A program made the translations under genes and the position numbers. A stretch of 64,000 nucleotides of DNA from Oscillospiraceae bacterium (GTDB lineage: Bacteria > Bacillota > Clostridia > Oscillospirales > CAG-382): the NCBI GenBank assembly GCA_015064895.1, contig SVRI01000007.1, positions 1-64,000 of the forward strand. The letters are read 5' to 3'. Shown in pieces: positions 25,594 through 34,351 of the stretch (position 1 is its first letter; each line of letters opens with the position of its first letter). The notes beneath the pieces are model-generated. The model saw nothing but the letters and a program-made list of their open reading frames with translations, had not been told where the DNA came from and did no database searches.

Positions 25594-26471
25594 TAAATTA
25601 CCCCCTCATCTTCAAGCATATCAAGAATAACACGAGCCTGAACTCTTCCTGCACTAATCGGCAGTTTTTTACCCGGAAGCCCCAGTGCCCATAATGTTTT
25701 GAGTCCGCATTTTTTCGCCGCCTCAAAATCGACACCGCCCGGCTTTGATGCAAGGTCTATAACCAGACAGTCTTTTTGCAGACAGCATAAAACATCCTCA
25801 CCAAGTACAAGTTTCGGAATTGTATTGAAAATAAGCCTGCACGAGGCAACCACGTCACAAACCTTACTTGTATCAATTGGTGAATAACCAAATGCTCTTA
25901 TCCATTCAAAATCCTTATTTTTCCTTGCAGAAGCATATACATTTGCCCCCATACCCTTCAGCAAATGACACAATGCCTTACCGATACGTCCATATCCCAT
26001 GACAAGAACAGACATATAACGCAGCGATTCTTTCATCTCATTACTTGCAATTGAAACAGCGCTTTCTGCTGTAAGATATGCGTTTGCAATAACAAGCTCT
26101 TCCCTTTCAAAATAGTCTTCAATTTTTACTCCGTATTTTTCGCTTACATCACCGACTCTGCCGCCAAAAAGCATTATGTCATCACTAACTTTAGAAAACA
26201 AGTCGCAAAGACCAAGCTTAATATCGGAAAACGGCATAAACAACATTTTTCCATCATTCGATAACGGCATTGGCAGAACTACACATCTGCTTTTATTCAG
26301 GGCATCATCAACGCAAGATGCTCTTGTACACAATCCGATATCGCCTGTGAAATTTTCAAACCCGAAAACAGCAACCTCGTAGCCGTTATTTGCAAGCTCT
26401 GTGGCAGTATATACTTGTCTCAAATCACCGCCGATAACGGCTATCTTTATATTTTCATCGGAACATTTCAT
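25593..26471 (-). CDS. dpaA: Dipicolinate synthase subunit A
   Basis: The 292-residue protein has an N-terminal segment IKIAVIGGDLRQVYTATEL and a C-terminal Rossmann domain with SVLVMGYGRIGKALCHLL, both typical of SpoVFA. It is the NAD(P)-dependent subunit of dipicolinate synthase. GGAGG lies upstream of ATG 26471. A sporulation sigma factor would be expected to drive it, but I could not find a convincing sigma-K or sigma-E promoter in the 184-nt gap upstream. Confidence 0.92.
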   Translation of the reverse strand: MKCSDENIKIAVIGGDLRQVYTATELANNGYEVAVFGFENFTGDIGLCTRASCVDDALNKSRCVVLPMPLSNDGKMLFMPFSDIKLGLCDLFSKVSDDIMLFGGRVGDVSEKYGVKIEDYFEREELVIANAYLTAESAVSIASNEMKESLRYMSVLVMGYGRIGKALCHLLKGMGANVYASARKNKDFEWIRAFGYSPIDTSKVCDVVASCRLIFNTIPKLVLGEDVLCCLQKDCLVIDLASKPGGVDFEAAKKCGLKTLWALGLPGKKLPISAGRVQARVILDMLEDEGVI

Positions 26472-26595
26472 GTAAACTCCTCCAAAACGAGATATACTTC
26501 ATGTTATGAAAGATACATTTTTTCTGAAACATACAAAAGTTTTGTGACAGCTTTTATAAATCAGCAAAAAAACAAACAATAATTATAAAAATCTA

Positions 26596-26624
26596 TTGAA
26601 AATAATCAAAAAAAGTAATATAAT
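26596..26624 (+). promoter_or_regulatory. Sigma-A type promoter of the phoH-ybeY/era-recO-mutS2 operon
   Basis: TTGAAA (26596-26601), 17 nt, TATAAT (26619-26624), 31 nt before the phoH ATG. Confidence 0.8.
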
Positions 26625-26655
26625 TATTTTGTATATTTATATAGTGAGGTAAAGC

Positions 26656-27684
26656 ATGACCGAAAAAATTTTATGCGGCATTAATCCGCAGAAGCAATCA
26701 GTAATATTCGGAAACTTTGACAGCAACACAAGAATAATTGAAAATGAATTTGGTGTTGTCATAACATCAAAGACAGACGGCATAAAAATATCCGGCGAAG
26801 AAAAGCAGGTAAACCTTGCATCCGACGTTATAGAGAATCTTTTGAAGCTCTCGGAAAGAAACGAAGAACTTAACGAGCAGAACGTAAGATACGTTATAAG
26901 CATGGTGTCCGTCGGCAACACGGAAGAGCTTCGCGACTTTTCGGGCGACTGCATTTGTATAACCAGCAAAGGCAAACCTGTAAAGGCTAAAACCTACGGT
27001 CAGAAAAATTACATTGAAGCAATAAAAGAAAACACCGTAACCTTGGGTATAGGGCCTGCCGGTACGGGTAAAACATTTCTTGCCGTTGCGATGGCAGTAA
27101 CTGCACTTCGTACAAAACAGGTGTCACGTATCATTCTTACCCGCCCTGCCGTTGAAGCAGGCGAACGTCTCGGCTTTTTACCGGGCGACCTTCAGAGCAA
27201 GATTGACCCATATTTAAGACCCTTATATGATGCTCTATATGAGCTTATGGGTGCTGAGAGCTTTGCACGAAACATGGAACGGGGTGTTATTGAAATTGCT
27301 CCTCTTGCTTACATGAGAGGACGCACGCTTGACGATTCATTCATAATCCTTGATGAAGCACAGAACACAACCCCCGAGCAGATGAAGATGTTTTTAACCC
27401 GTCTCGGTTTCGGTTCAAAAATCGTAGTTACAGGAGATATTACCCAGATAGACCTTCCGGGCAACACAAGAAGCGGACTTGAGCTTGCCGCAAAGATTAT
27501 TGAAGGTATACCCGGAATCTGTGTTTTCCACCTTTCCGACAAGGACATTGTAAGACATTCACTGGTTCAGAAGATTATTAACGCTTACGAAAAGTTTGAA
27601 AACAAAAAAAGACATGCTGTCGAAAACAAAGAAGTGACAGCATCTTCCGACAACAAGGAAGAAAACGGAGGAAATGAAAATTGA
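26656..27684 (+). CDS. phoH: PhoH-family ATPase
   Basis: The 342-residue protein has an N-terminal KH-like segment (ISGEEKQVNLASDVIENLL) and a PhoH P-loop domain: Walker A GPAGTGKTFLAVAMAV near residue 133, RPAVEAGERLGFLPGD, Walker B SFIILDEAQNTT and VTGDITQIDLP. PhoH is a putative RNA-linked ATPase that in Firmicutes is routinely adjacent to ybeY and era. GTGAGGT precedes the ATG. Its stop overlaps the TTG start of the next gene, so the two are coupled. Confidence 0.92.
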   Translation: MTEKILCGINPQKQSVIFGNFDSNTRIIENEFGVVITSKTDGIKISGEEKQVNLASDVIENLLKLSERNEELNEQNVRYVISMVSVGNTEELRDFSGDCICITSKGKPVKAKTYGQKNYIEAIKENTVTLGIGPAGTGKTFLAVAMAVTALRTKQVSRIILTRPAVEAGERLGFLPGDLQSKIDPYLRPLYDALYELMGAESFARNMERGVIEIAPLAYMRGRTLDDSFIILDEAQNTTPEQMKMFLTRLGFGSKIVVTGDITQIDLPGNTRSGLELAAKIIEGIPGICVFHLSDKDIVRHSLVQKIINAYEKFENKKRHAVENKEVTASSDNKEENGGNEN

Positions 27685-29087
27685 AGCACACAATATACTC
27701 AACAAACGATCAGAATAAAATCGAATTATCTGCCGCTCTGAGAAACACCGTAAAGAAAGCAATTGTTGCGGCACTTGATTATCAGGAAATAGACTTTCCC
27801 GTTGAAATCTCATTAACCTTTGTGGACAACGAAAAGATACACGAATTAAACAAAGAATACAGGGGCAAGGATGCACCGACAGACGTACTCTCCTTCCCAA
27901 TGTTCGAAAACGGTGAAATTGAATACGATGACGAATCCGACGAGCCTTGTGCCATCGGTGACATTGTTATTTCTCTTGAAAAGGCAAAAGAGCAGGCAGA
28001 AGAATACGGTCATTCTATGGAAAGAGAGGCATCTTTCCTTGCCGTTCATTCGGTTCTTCATCTTCTCGGCTTTGACCACGAAGTAAGTGAAGAAGACGAT
28101 GAATACATGAAAGAAAGCACCGAAGAAATCCTTTCCTCAATCGGTCTCAGACGTGACATATCCGATGCCGTTGATGGCTCTTCAAAGGTACCTGTAAAGG
28201 AACAGAAAACAATGTTTATAAGCCTAATCGGAAGACCGAACGTCGGCAAGTCTACCCTTCTTAATGCCATTGTCGGCGAAAAGGTTGCGGCTGTATCAAA
28301 AAAGCCTCAGACAACAAGAAACAGAATAACGGGTATTCACACGGTTGGATGCGAGCAATATGTATTCGTAGACACGCCCGGTCTTCACAAGCCCAAAAAC
28401 AAGCTGGGTGAATTTATGGTAAATGCCGCGGAAACTGCAATTCCTGACACGGACGCTGTTGTTTTCATGGCTGAGGTCAACGATTCAATTCATCCTCAGG
28501 ACAGAGAAATAATTGAAAGAATCAAGAAAGCAAAGCTTCCCGCAATTCTTGTTCTCAACAAGACAGACATCTGCAACAAAGGAAAGCTTCTTGACAACAT
28601 GGCAAAGTTCAACGAGCTTTACGATTTTGTATCGATTATCCCCGCCTCAGCTCTCAAGGGTGAAAACATTGATATCATAATGAACGAGCTTAAGCCTTTT
28701 CTTCGTAACGAACCCTGGTTCTATCCCGAGGATATGATAACAGACCAGACGGTAAGAACAATCAGTGCCGAAATAATCAGAGAAAAGCTGCTTCGTCTTC
28801 TTGATGAGGAAATTCCCCACGGTACTGCAGTTACCGTTGAAGACTACGAAGAAACCGAAAAACTCATAAAAATAAGAGCCGAGATATACTGCGAAAAGGA
28901 TGCCCACAAAAAGATTATCATCGGCAAAAACGGTGAAACCTTAAAGAAGGCGGCAACCTTTGCAAGAGAAGATATCGAGGAAATGACCTCAAAGAAGGTA
29001 TTTCTCGATTTATGGGTAAAGGTTAAAGAAAATTGGAGAGACTCTGAGCTCAACATGGCTCGTCTCGGCTTTAAGAAGGAAGACTAA
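27681..29087 (+). CDS. YbeY endoribonuclease - Era GTPase fusion protein
   Basis: One 468-codon reading frame holds two proteins that are usually separate. Residues ~1-150 are YbeY, the 16S rRNA 3'-end nuclease, with the metal motif HSVLHLLGFDH. Residues ~178-468 are Era, the GTPase of 30S assembly: G1 GRPNVGKST, the TTRNRITGI switch, G3 DTPGLHKP, G4 NKTD and a C-terminal KH domain with IIIGKNGETLKKA. A ~25-residue acidic linker joins them. The start is TTG 27681, 9 nt after GGAGG in the end of phoH. An internal ATG at 28212 follows AAAGGA by 10 nt and could yield free Era. In related genomes a diacylglycerol kinase or cytidine deaminase gene often separates these genes. Confidence 0.93.
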   Translation: MKHTIYSTNDQNKIELSAALRNTVKKAIVAALDYQEIDFPVEISLTFVDNEKIHELNKEYRGKDAPTDVLSFPMFENGEIEYDDESDEPCAIGDIVISLEKAKEQAEEYGHSMEREASFLAVHSVLHLLGFDHEVSEEDDEYMKESTEEILSSIGLRRDISDAVDGSSKVPVKEQKTMFISLIGRPNVGKSTLLNAIVGEKVAAVSKKPQTTRNRITGIHTVGCEQYVFVDTPGLHKPKNKLGEFMVNAAETAIPDTDAVVFMAEVNDSIHPQDREIIERIKKAKLPAILVLNKTDICNKGKLLDNMAKFNELYDFVSIIPASALKGENIDIIMNELKPFLRNEPWFYPEDMITDQTVRTISAEIIREKLLRLLDEEIPHGTAVTVEDYEETEKLIKIRAEIYCEKDAHKKIIIGKNGETLKKAATFAREDIEEMTSKKVFLDLWVKVKENWRDSELNMARLGFKKED

Positions 29088-29860
29088 TGGAATTTTCAAC
29101 CGTCGGTATTGTAATCAAGGAACAATTTCAAGGCGAAAATGACAAGATGCTGACCATTCTTACCCCTGCAAAGGGCAAAATTCATGTATATGCCAAAGGT
29201 GTCAGAAAGATTTCAAGCAAAAACGCCTCTGCATGTCAGCTTTTTGTATATTCGGATTTTGAAATAATTGAAAAAAACGGCAGATTTACCGTCAAAACCG
29301 CCGTATGCAAGGAAATGTTCTACAACATGCGTTCAAGCATGGAAAAATATTCTCTTGCCTGCTATTTTGCTGATGTTGTGAGTCATACATCAACCGAGCT
29401 TAGTGACGAAAGCGACAGTCTTCGTCTTTTGCTGAATGCGTTGTTTGCTCTTGCAAACATGAACGAAATCCCCTTATGGTTTATAAAGGGTGCTTTTGAA
29501 TTAAAGCTCATGTGCGTTTGCGGATTTATGCCGGATTTTTCATCTTGCTTTGTCTGCGGTAACAAAATCGGAAATTCACACTCTTACACTTTCAGCTTTG
29601 AAGAATCGGCAATAATATGCGACAAATGCAAGACTTCTTCAAGCATTCCGTTTTCCTGCACAATTTCCGGCAATACCGCCGTTATGCTTTCATGCATAGC
29701 TTCTTCGGAAATATCAAAATTCCTTTCATTTAAATACTCAGACGATATTAAAGAGGATTTTACTTTTATTTGCGAAAACTATCTTATCCACAAAACCGAA
29801 AGAACATATGAAACACTAAAAATTTATAAATCTATACTCAATTCACTTGGAGAAAAATGA
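29087..29860 (+). CDS. recO: DNA repair protein RecO
   Basis: The 257-residue protein has an N-terminal OB-fold (VGIVIKEQFQGENDKMLTIL, then GKIHVYAKGVRK) and a helical domain with a zinc site formed by CVCG, CFVCGN and CDKC. RecO loads RecA onto single-stranded DNA with RecR. Its start overlaps the ybeY-era stop by one base (TAATG) and its end overlaps mutS2 by 4 nt, matching the common era-recO order. Confidence 0.9.
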   Translation: MEFSTVGIVIKEQFQGENDKMLTILTPAKGKIHVYAKGVRKISSKNASACQLFVYSDFEIIEKNGRFTVKTAVCKEMFYNMRSSMEKYSLACYFADVVSHTSTELSDESDSLRLLLNALFALANMNEIPLWFIKGAFELKLMCVCGFMPDFSSCFVCGNKIGNSHSYTFSFEESAIICDKCKTSSSIPFSCTISGNTAVMLSCIASSEISKFLSFKYSDDIKEDFTFICENYLIHKTERTYETLKIYKSILNSLGEK

Positions 29861-32265
29861 AAAAACGAAATAACCTGACACTATCCTCAGACAATCTGAA
29901 TAAACTGTCTTTTGATGACTTTTCCAAAGCAACAAAAACACTTGAGTTTGACAAAATTCTCTCTGTTCTTGCCTCATACTGTCCCGTTGAAGCTGCACAC
30001 GAAAGAATATTCGAAATTTCCCCCTCGGTTTCTGCCGAAGAAATCAAAAAAAGGCTCAAGGAAACAAGTGAGGCAAAGCTTCTTATACAAACAAAAAGTG
30101 CTCCTACCCTCAGTTCTGCAAGAGACATCACCCGGCACATTGCAAGAGCCGACAAAGGCTCATGTCTCAACATGAAAGAGCTGCTTGATATAGGTGCTCT
30201 TTTGAGGGTCTGCTCTTCTTTGGGAGTATACTTTGCCAATGTTTCCGAAGAAAGCCTGCTCAACATATATCTTAAAAGAATACATGAAAACAAGTTTCTT
30301 GAAGAAAAGATATCAAAATGCATAGTTTCCGAAGACATTATGGCGGATACCGCCTCCGATACTCTTTACGAAATAAGAAGAAAAATTAAAAATGCCTCCT
30401 CAAAGGTTAAGGAAGTACTGAATAAATATATTTCAGGCGACTCTAAGTATCTTCAGGAAAACATTGTCACTACCCGTAACGGCAGATATGTAATCCCGGT
30501 TAAAGCCGAGTACAAAAATGAAATCAAAGGTCTTGTTCATGATGCATCCGCTTCCGGTGCTACGGTTTTTATCGAACCCATGGGTGTTGTTGAAGCAAAC
30601 AATGAGTTAAGAACTCTTGAAGCACAGGAAAAGATTGAAATCGAAAGAATACTTTACGAGCTGACAAGCGACTGTACAAGATTTTCAGCAGATTTACTTG
30701 ACAGCTTTGAGGCTATTTGTACTTTAAGTATAATATTTGCCAAAGCCGAGTTTTCACTTGCCTATGACTGCTGTGAGCCCGTCATAGGCAATGACAAATA
30801 TCTGAGACTCAACGAAGCAAGACATCCGCTTCTGGACAAAAACAAGGTTGTGCCCACAAACATATATCTGGGAAAATCCTTTACGACCCTCGTAATTACC
30901 GGTCCTAATACCGGCGGTAAAACCGTAACTTTGAAAACTATCGGTCTTTTATCGCTTATGGCACAATCGGGACTTCATATTCCTGCAAAAGACGGCTCTA
31001 CCCTTCCCGTTTTTGACGGAATACTTGCAGATATTGGTGACGAACAGAGCATCGAACAGTCACTTTCGACTTTCTCCGCTCATATGGTAAATATTGTTGA
31101 TATTCTGACAAGATATTCGGCAAATTCCCTTGTGTTATTCGATGAACTCGGAGCCGGCACCGACCCTATTGAAGGTGCGGCACTTGCCCAGACAATCCTT
31201 GAAACTATAACCGAACGCGGTGCTTTATGTGCCGCAACAACTCACTATGCAGAACTAAAAGCATATGCTCTTGATGCAAAGAATGTAACAAACGCATCAT
31301 GTGAGTTTGACATCAAAACACTTAAACCCACATACCGTCTTATGATTGGTATGCCGGGCCGTTCAAATGCCTTTGCAATTGCAAGAAAACTTGGACTTTC
31401 AGAGGGAATTATAAACCGTGCCAACAGCAAAATCAACAAAGAAACACGCTCTTTCGAGGGTCTCATCGGCAAGCTTGAAGAAGACAGAATTGAACTAGAG
31501 ACTCAAAAAGAGCATGCCAAAAAGCTTAAAGAAAAAGCACAGGCAATGTTCGATGTTTCAGAAAAGCAGAGACTGGAGTTTAACAGACGTCTTGAAGAAG
31601 AAGGAGAAAAGGCAGAAGCCAAAGCAAATGAGCTTTTGGAACGCGCAAGAGAAAGCGCAGACTTTGTTTTTGCCGAGCTTCAGGAAATTCAAAGAAAGAA
31701 AGACGCAGAAAACTTCAAGGAGCTTTTAGCTAAGAGTCAGGATGAAGTACGAAAGGCTCTCGGTATTGCGGAGCTTAACAATAAAATCGGTGAAAAAATT
31801 GAAGCAGAATACAAGCCTCCGAGAGATTTTGTCAAGGGTGACAATGTAACTATAGCTTCTCTCGGCAAGCAAGGTGTTATTGACAAGATTGACGGCGAAA
31901 AGGTTACGGTTCTTATAGGCTCGGCAAGGTTTAACACAAAGCTTAAAGAACTCAGACTTATCACCGAAAAGAAAGATGACAAGAAAAAGTCGGGTGCAAG
32001 AACACCCAGAAAGATAATGGAAGCCAAGAGCGAAGTAGACGTTCGCGGATTTATAGCCGACGATGCAATTTTTGTTGTTGACAAATTCCTTGACGATGCT
32101 GTACTTTCGGGTCTTGTAAATGTTAGAATTATTCACGGAAAAGGAACAGGTGCTCTCAGAAAGGCACTTTGGGACTACTTCAAACGTGACAAGAGAATCG
32201 CTGAGTTCAGAATGGGAACATTTGGTGAGGGCGACTCGGGCGTTACGGTTGTAACTTTAAAATAA
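29857..32265 (+). CDS. mutS2: Endonuclease MutS2
   Basis: The 802-residue MutS2 has core and clamp domains, Walker A GPNTGGKTVTLKT near residue 349, Walker B LVLFDELGAGTDP, a coiled coil (~residues 520-640, rich in Glu/Lys) and a C-terminal Smr nuclease domain with VDVRGF and IIHGKGTGALRKAL. MutS2 restrains recombination and in some Firmicutes rescues collided ribosomes. The N-terminus is about 20 residues longer than usual (MKKRNNLTLSSDNLNK). An ATGA overlap links it to recO. Confidence 0.94.
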   Translation: MKKRNNLTLSSDNLNKLSFDDFSKATKTLEFDKILSVLASYCPVEAAHERIFEISPSVSAEEIKKRLKETSEAKLLIQTKSAPTLSSARDITRHIARADKGSCLNMKELLDIGALLRVCSSLGVYFANVSEESLLNIYLKRIHENKFLEEKISKCIVSEDIMADTASDTLYEIRRKIKNASSKVKEVLNKYISGDSKYLQENIVTTRNGRYVIPVKAEYKNEIKGLVHDASASGATVFIEPMGVVEANNELRTLEAQEKIEIERILYELTSDCTRFSADLLDSFEAICTLSIIFAKAEFSLAYDCCEPVIGNDKYLRLNEARHPLLDKNKVVPTNIYLGKSFTTLVITGPNTGGKTVTLKTIGLLSLMAQSGLHIPAKDGSTLPVFDGILADIGDEQSIEQSLSTFSAHMVNIVDILTRYSANSLVLFDELGAGTDPIEGAALAQTILETITERGALCAATTHYAELKAYALDAKNVTNASCEFDIKTLKPTYRLMIGMPGRSNAFAIARKLGLSEGIINRANSKINKETRSFEGLIGKLEEDRIELETQKEHAKKLKEKAQAMFDVSEKQRLEFNRRLEEEGEKAEAKANELLERARESADFVFAELQEIQRKKDAENFKELLAKSQDEVRKALGIAELNNKIGEKIEAEYKPPRDFVKGDNVTIASLGKQGVIDKIDGEKVTVLIGSARFNTKLKELRLITEKKDDKKKSGARTPRKIMEAKSEVDVRGFIADDAIFVVDKFLDDAVLSGLVNVRIIHGKGTGALRKALWDYFKRDKRIAEFRMGTFGEGDSGVTVVTLK

Positions 32266-32278
32266 AGGAGAAAACACT

Positions 32279-32818
32279 ATGAAAAAATATTTGTTTTTTA
32301 TCTTAGCTATGATTATTCTTAGTCTTTGCTCATGCAAGAAAGAGCCCCAAGTTTCATCAGCTGCAAATATCCTTAACAAGCCTGTTGCAAATCAGGAACA
32401 GCAAGAGAAAGAAACACTCAGTGAAAATGTCATAAAACCCGATTTTGACAAGGCAGAACTTGATAAAAAATTCGGAACAGAAGAAATCTATATCGTAAAG
32501 ACCTACAAGGAAGATAACCATGAGGAATTTGAACACTTCCTTGACGAAAACATGATTTTTACTAAGGTCAGTCATTATCAGCTCAGCGACGGAAGCTGGA
32601 AAACAGATGACTACTCCTATAAATACAAGCTTGAAATTTCGGGAGTAATGAACAATGCTGCATGCGGCACAATCTATCACATTTTATCAAACAACGATGA
32701 CATAACCTTTGATATGGCATGGAAAGCTGCCGGCTACTCTAGCAATACTGAAGACTATTTCAAGCCCGAAGATGCAATTATCGTCGGTGTGGGAAAATTT
32801 GATATTGACAGCAATTAA
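32279..32818 (+). CDS. Small lipoprotein of unknown function
   Basis: The 179-residue protein has a lipoprotein signal peptide ending with the lipobox LCSC (cysteine near residue 20) and then a charged linker rich in Lys/Glu/Gln. The mature part has no motif I recognise; it contains several aromatic strands (YKEDNHEEFEHFLD, SDGSWKTDDYSYKYK). AAAGGAG precedes the ATG 13 nt after mutS2, so it may be the last gene of that operon. Its stop is 3 nt before the Rex-like site of the hydrogenase-maturation operon. Confidence 0.7.
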   Translation: MKKYLFFILAMIILSLCSCKKEPQVSSAANILNKPVANQEQQEKETLSENVIKPDFDKAELDKKFGTEEIYIVKTYKEDNHEEFEHFLDENMIFTKVSHYQLSDGSWKTDDYSYKYKLEISGVMNNAACGTIYHILSNNDDITFDMAWKAAGYSSNTEDYFKPEDAIIVGVGKFDIDSN

Positions 32819-32821
32819 ACT

Positions 32822-32839
32822 TTGTGATAAAATTATCAA
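32822..32839. promoter_or_regulatory. Candidate Rex operator upstream of the hydrogenase-maturation operon
   Basis: TTGTGATAAAATTATCAA matches the clostridial Rex consensus TTGTTAA-N4-TTAACAA at 11 of 14 fixed positions, and the TTGTGA-N6-TCACAA form at 10 of 12. A weak promoter (TTGTGA at 32822, AAGAAT at 32844) overlaps it. Consensus sequences are from memory. Confidence 0.5.
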
Positions 32840-32853
32840 TGTAAAGAATCCGA

Positions 32854-32967
32854 CCTGAAGAATTTTTCTGAAAGCAGGATGCAGTACATCAATCTAACAC
32901 ATTCCCCTTTTAGGTGAACTATGCTTACTTTGACTGCATTCTGTTTTAGGATGCAGTCATTTTTTTA
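32854..32967 (+). promoter_or_regulatory. Leader with mutually exclusive hairpins ending in a terminator (attenuator)
   Basis: Three elements are visible. A hairpin pairs CCTG (32854-32857) with CAGG (32875-32878). AGGATGCAGT at 32876-32885 can pair with ACTGCATTCT at 32933-32942 (antiterminator). GACTGCATTCT pairs with AGGATGCAGTC (32932-32958), followed by seven or more T (terminator). AGGATGCAGT thus occurs twice, 72 nt apart. The hydrogenase operon ATG follows at 32985 with AAGGAG at 32970. No T-box or known riboswitch consensus was recognised. Confidence 0.6.
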
Positions 32968-32984
32968 TTAAGGAGAAAATTGGA

Positions 32985-33248
32985 ATGGAAACGAGAGTTG
33001 CCGTTATGGGTATAATTGTATCCGAAACGGAATCGGTTGAAAAGCTGAATGCACTGCTTCATGAGTACGGTAAGTACATAATCGGCAGAATGGGTATTCC
33101 CTACCGTGAAAAGAATATAAGCGTTGTATCTGTTGCCATTGATGCACCGCAGGACGTAATTGCAGCACTGTCGGGAAAAATCGGAAAACTTGAAGGAATT
33201 ACAGTTAAAACCGCATATTCCAACGTAATAACAAATGAACAAAGTTAA
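32985..33248 (+). CDS. TM1266-family putative iron-only hydrogenase system regulator
   Basis: The 87-residue protein has an ACT/NikR-like ferredoxin fold. It starts METRVAVMGIIVSE and contains IIGRMGIPYREKNISVVSVAI and LSGKIGKLEGITVK, matching the small regulator found beside hydE/F/G genes. It lacks a DNA-binding helix-turn-helix, so 'regulator' is a family name rather than a demonstrated function. AAGGAG precedes it by 9 nt. It overlaps hydE by 14 nt, so they are co-translated. Confidence 0.8.
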   Translation: METRVAVMGIIVSETESVEKLNALLHEYGKYIIGRMGIPYREKNISVVSVAIDAPQDVIAALSGKIGKLEGITVKTAYSNVITNEQS

Positions 33249-34281
33249 AGATTTTATTGAAAAACTGAATAAAAACAAAAGTCTTTCACTTGATGAATAC
33301 AGATTCATTCTTGACAATTACACCGGTGAAGATGCCGAATTTGCAAAAAATCTCGCTGTAGACATAAGAAAATCCGTTTACGGAAACTCGGTATACATCC
33401 GTGGTCTTATTGAAGTATCAAACTACTGCAAAAACGGCTGTCTATACTGCGGAATTAACCGTGACAACAAATCGTGTTTACGGTACAGGCTGACAAAAGA
33501 AGAAATCCTTTCATGCTGTGAAAACGGATATAAGCTTGGTTTTCGCACCTTCGTATTACAGGGCGGTGAGGACAATCATTTTACGGATGAATTTGTATGT
33601 GACACGGTTCGTAAAATCAAGAAAAGATACCCGGACTGTGCCGTAACGCTTTCACTCGGCGAAAAAAGTTATGACAGCTACAAGGCTCTGTATGATGCCG
33701 GTGCCGACAGGTATCTTCTTCGTCACGAAACGGCAGACAGCGAGCATTATTCTAAGCTCCATCCAAGTGATTTAACCTTAGAGAACAGAATGGAGTGTCT
33801 TCACAATCTTAAAAAGATTGGTTTTCAGACAGGCTGCGGAATAATGGTGGGAAGTCCCTATCAGACAAACGAGCACATTGCAAAGGATTTAAAATTCATC
33901 GAAGAATTTGACCCGCAGATGTGCGGAATAGGTCCTTTTCTTCCCCACAAGGACACGGTTTTTGCAGACTTTGAAAAGGGTTCATTTGAGTTGACGCTGT
34001 TTTTACTGTCACTTATACGCATAATGAAGCCGTCTATTCTTTTGCCGTCAACTACAGCCCTCGGAACACTCAAAGACGGCGGCAGAGAAATGGGTATCTT
34101 AGCCGGAGCAAACGTAATTATGCCCAATCTTTCACCCGATACGGCTAAAGACAAATATATGCTCTATGACAACAAACTTCGAACAGGTCTTGAAAGTGTT
34201 GAAGGGCTTGAAAATCTGAAAAAGAAATTTGCGGATATCGGATATGAAATTGTAACCGACAGAGGGGATTATAAGAGTTAG
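33235..34281 (+). CDS. hydE: [FeFe]-hydrogenase H-cluster radical SAM maturase HydE
   Basis: The 348-residue radical SAM enzyme has the 4Fe-4S motif CKNGCLYCG near residue 65, within YIRGLIEVSNYCKNGC. It also has VLQGGEDNHF, RHETADSEHYSKLHP and GCGIMVGSPYQTNEHI, as in HydE. HydE processes an organometallic intermediate when the dithiomethylamine bridge of the H-cluster is made. Its last codons lie in a GAGTTAG heptamer repeat that provides the TAG stop. hydG follows after 70 nt. hydF is not in this window. Confidence 0.92.
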   Translation: MNKVKDFIEKLNKNKSLSLDEYRFILDNYTGEDAEFAKNLAVDIRKSVYGNSVYIRGLIEVSNYCKNGCLYCGINRDNKSCLRYRLTKEEILSCCENGYKLGFRTFVLQGGEDNHFTDEFVCDTVRKIKKRYPDCAVTLSLGEKSYDSYKALYDAGADRYLLRHETADSEHYSKLHPSDLTLENRMECLHNLKKIGFQTGCGIMVGSPYQTNEHIAKDLKFIEEFDPQMCGIGPFLPHKDTVFADFEKGSFELTLFLLSLIRIMKPSILLPSTTALGTLKDGGREMGILAGANVIMPNLSPDTAKDKYMLYDNKLRTGLESVEGLENLKKKFADIGYEIVTDRGDYKS

Positions 34282-34307
34282 GAGTTAGGAGTTAGGAGTT
34301 AGGAGTT
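34275..34307 (+). repeat. GAGTTAG heptamer tandem repeat, 4.7 copies
   Basis: Four perfect copies of GAGTTAG and a partial fifth (GAGTT) run from inside the hydE stop codon into the hydE-hydG gap. Each copy carries an AGGAG-like element. A slip of one unit would not change HydE because the stop is in the first copy. Confidence 0.9.
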
Positions 34308-34351
34308 TTTACTTTTAAATATACGAGTTACAGAAAGGACTGTTACAGATA

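Noticed and set aside
26472-26655. Sigma-K or sigma-E promoter before dpaA
   Set aside because: CATAACAT resembles part of such a -10, but no matching -35 lies at the right spacing.
32840-32984. T-box or known riboswitch upstream of hydE
   Set aside because: No T-box core (GGTGGNACC-like) and no TPP, SAM, FMN or cobalamin consensus was found. It is reported as an unclassified leader.
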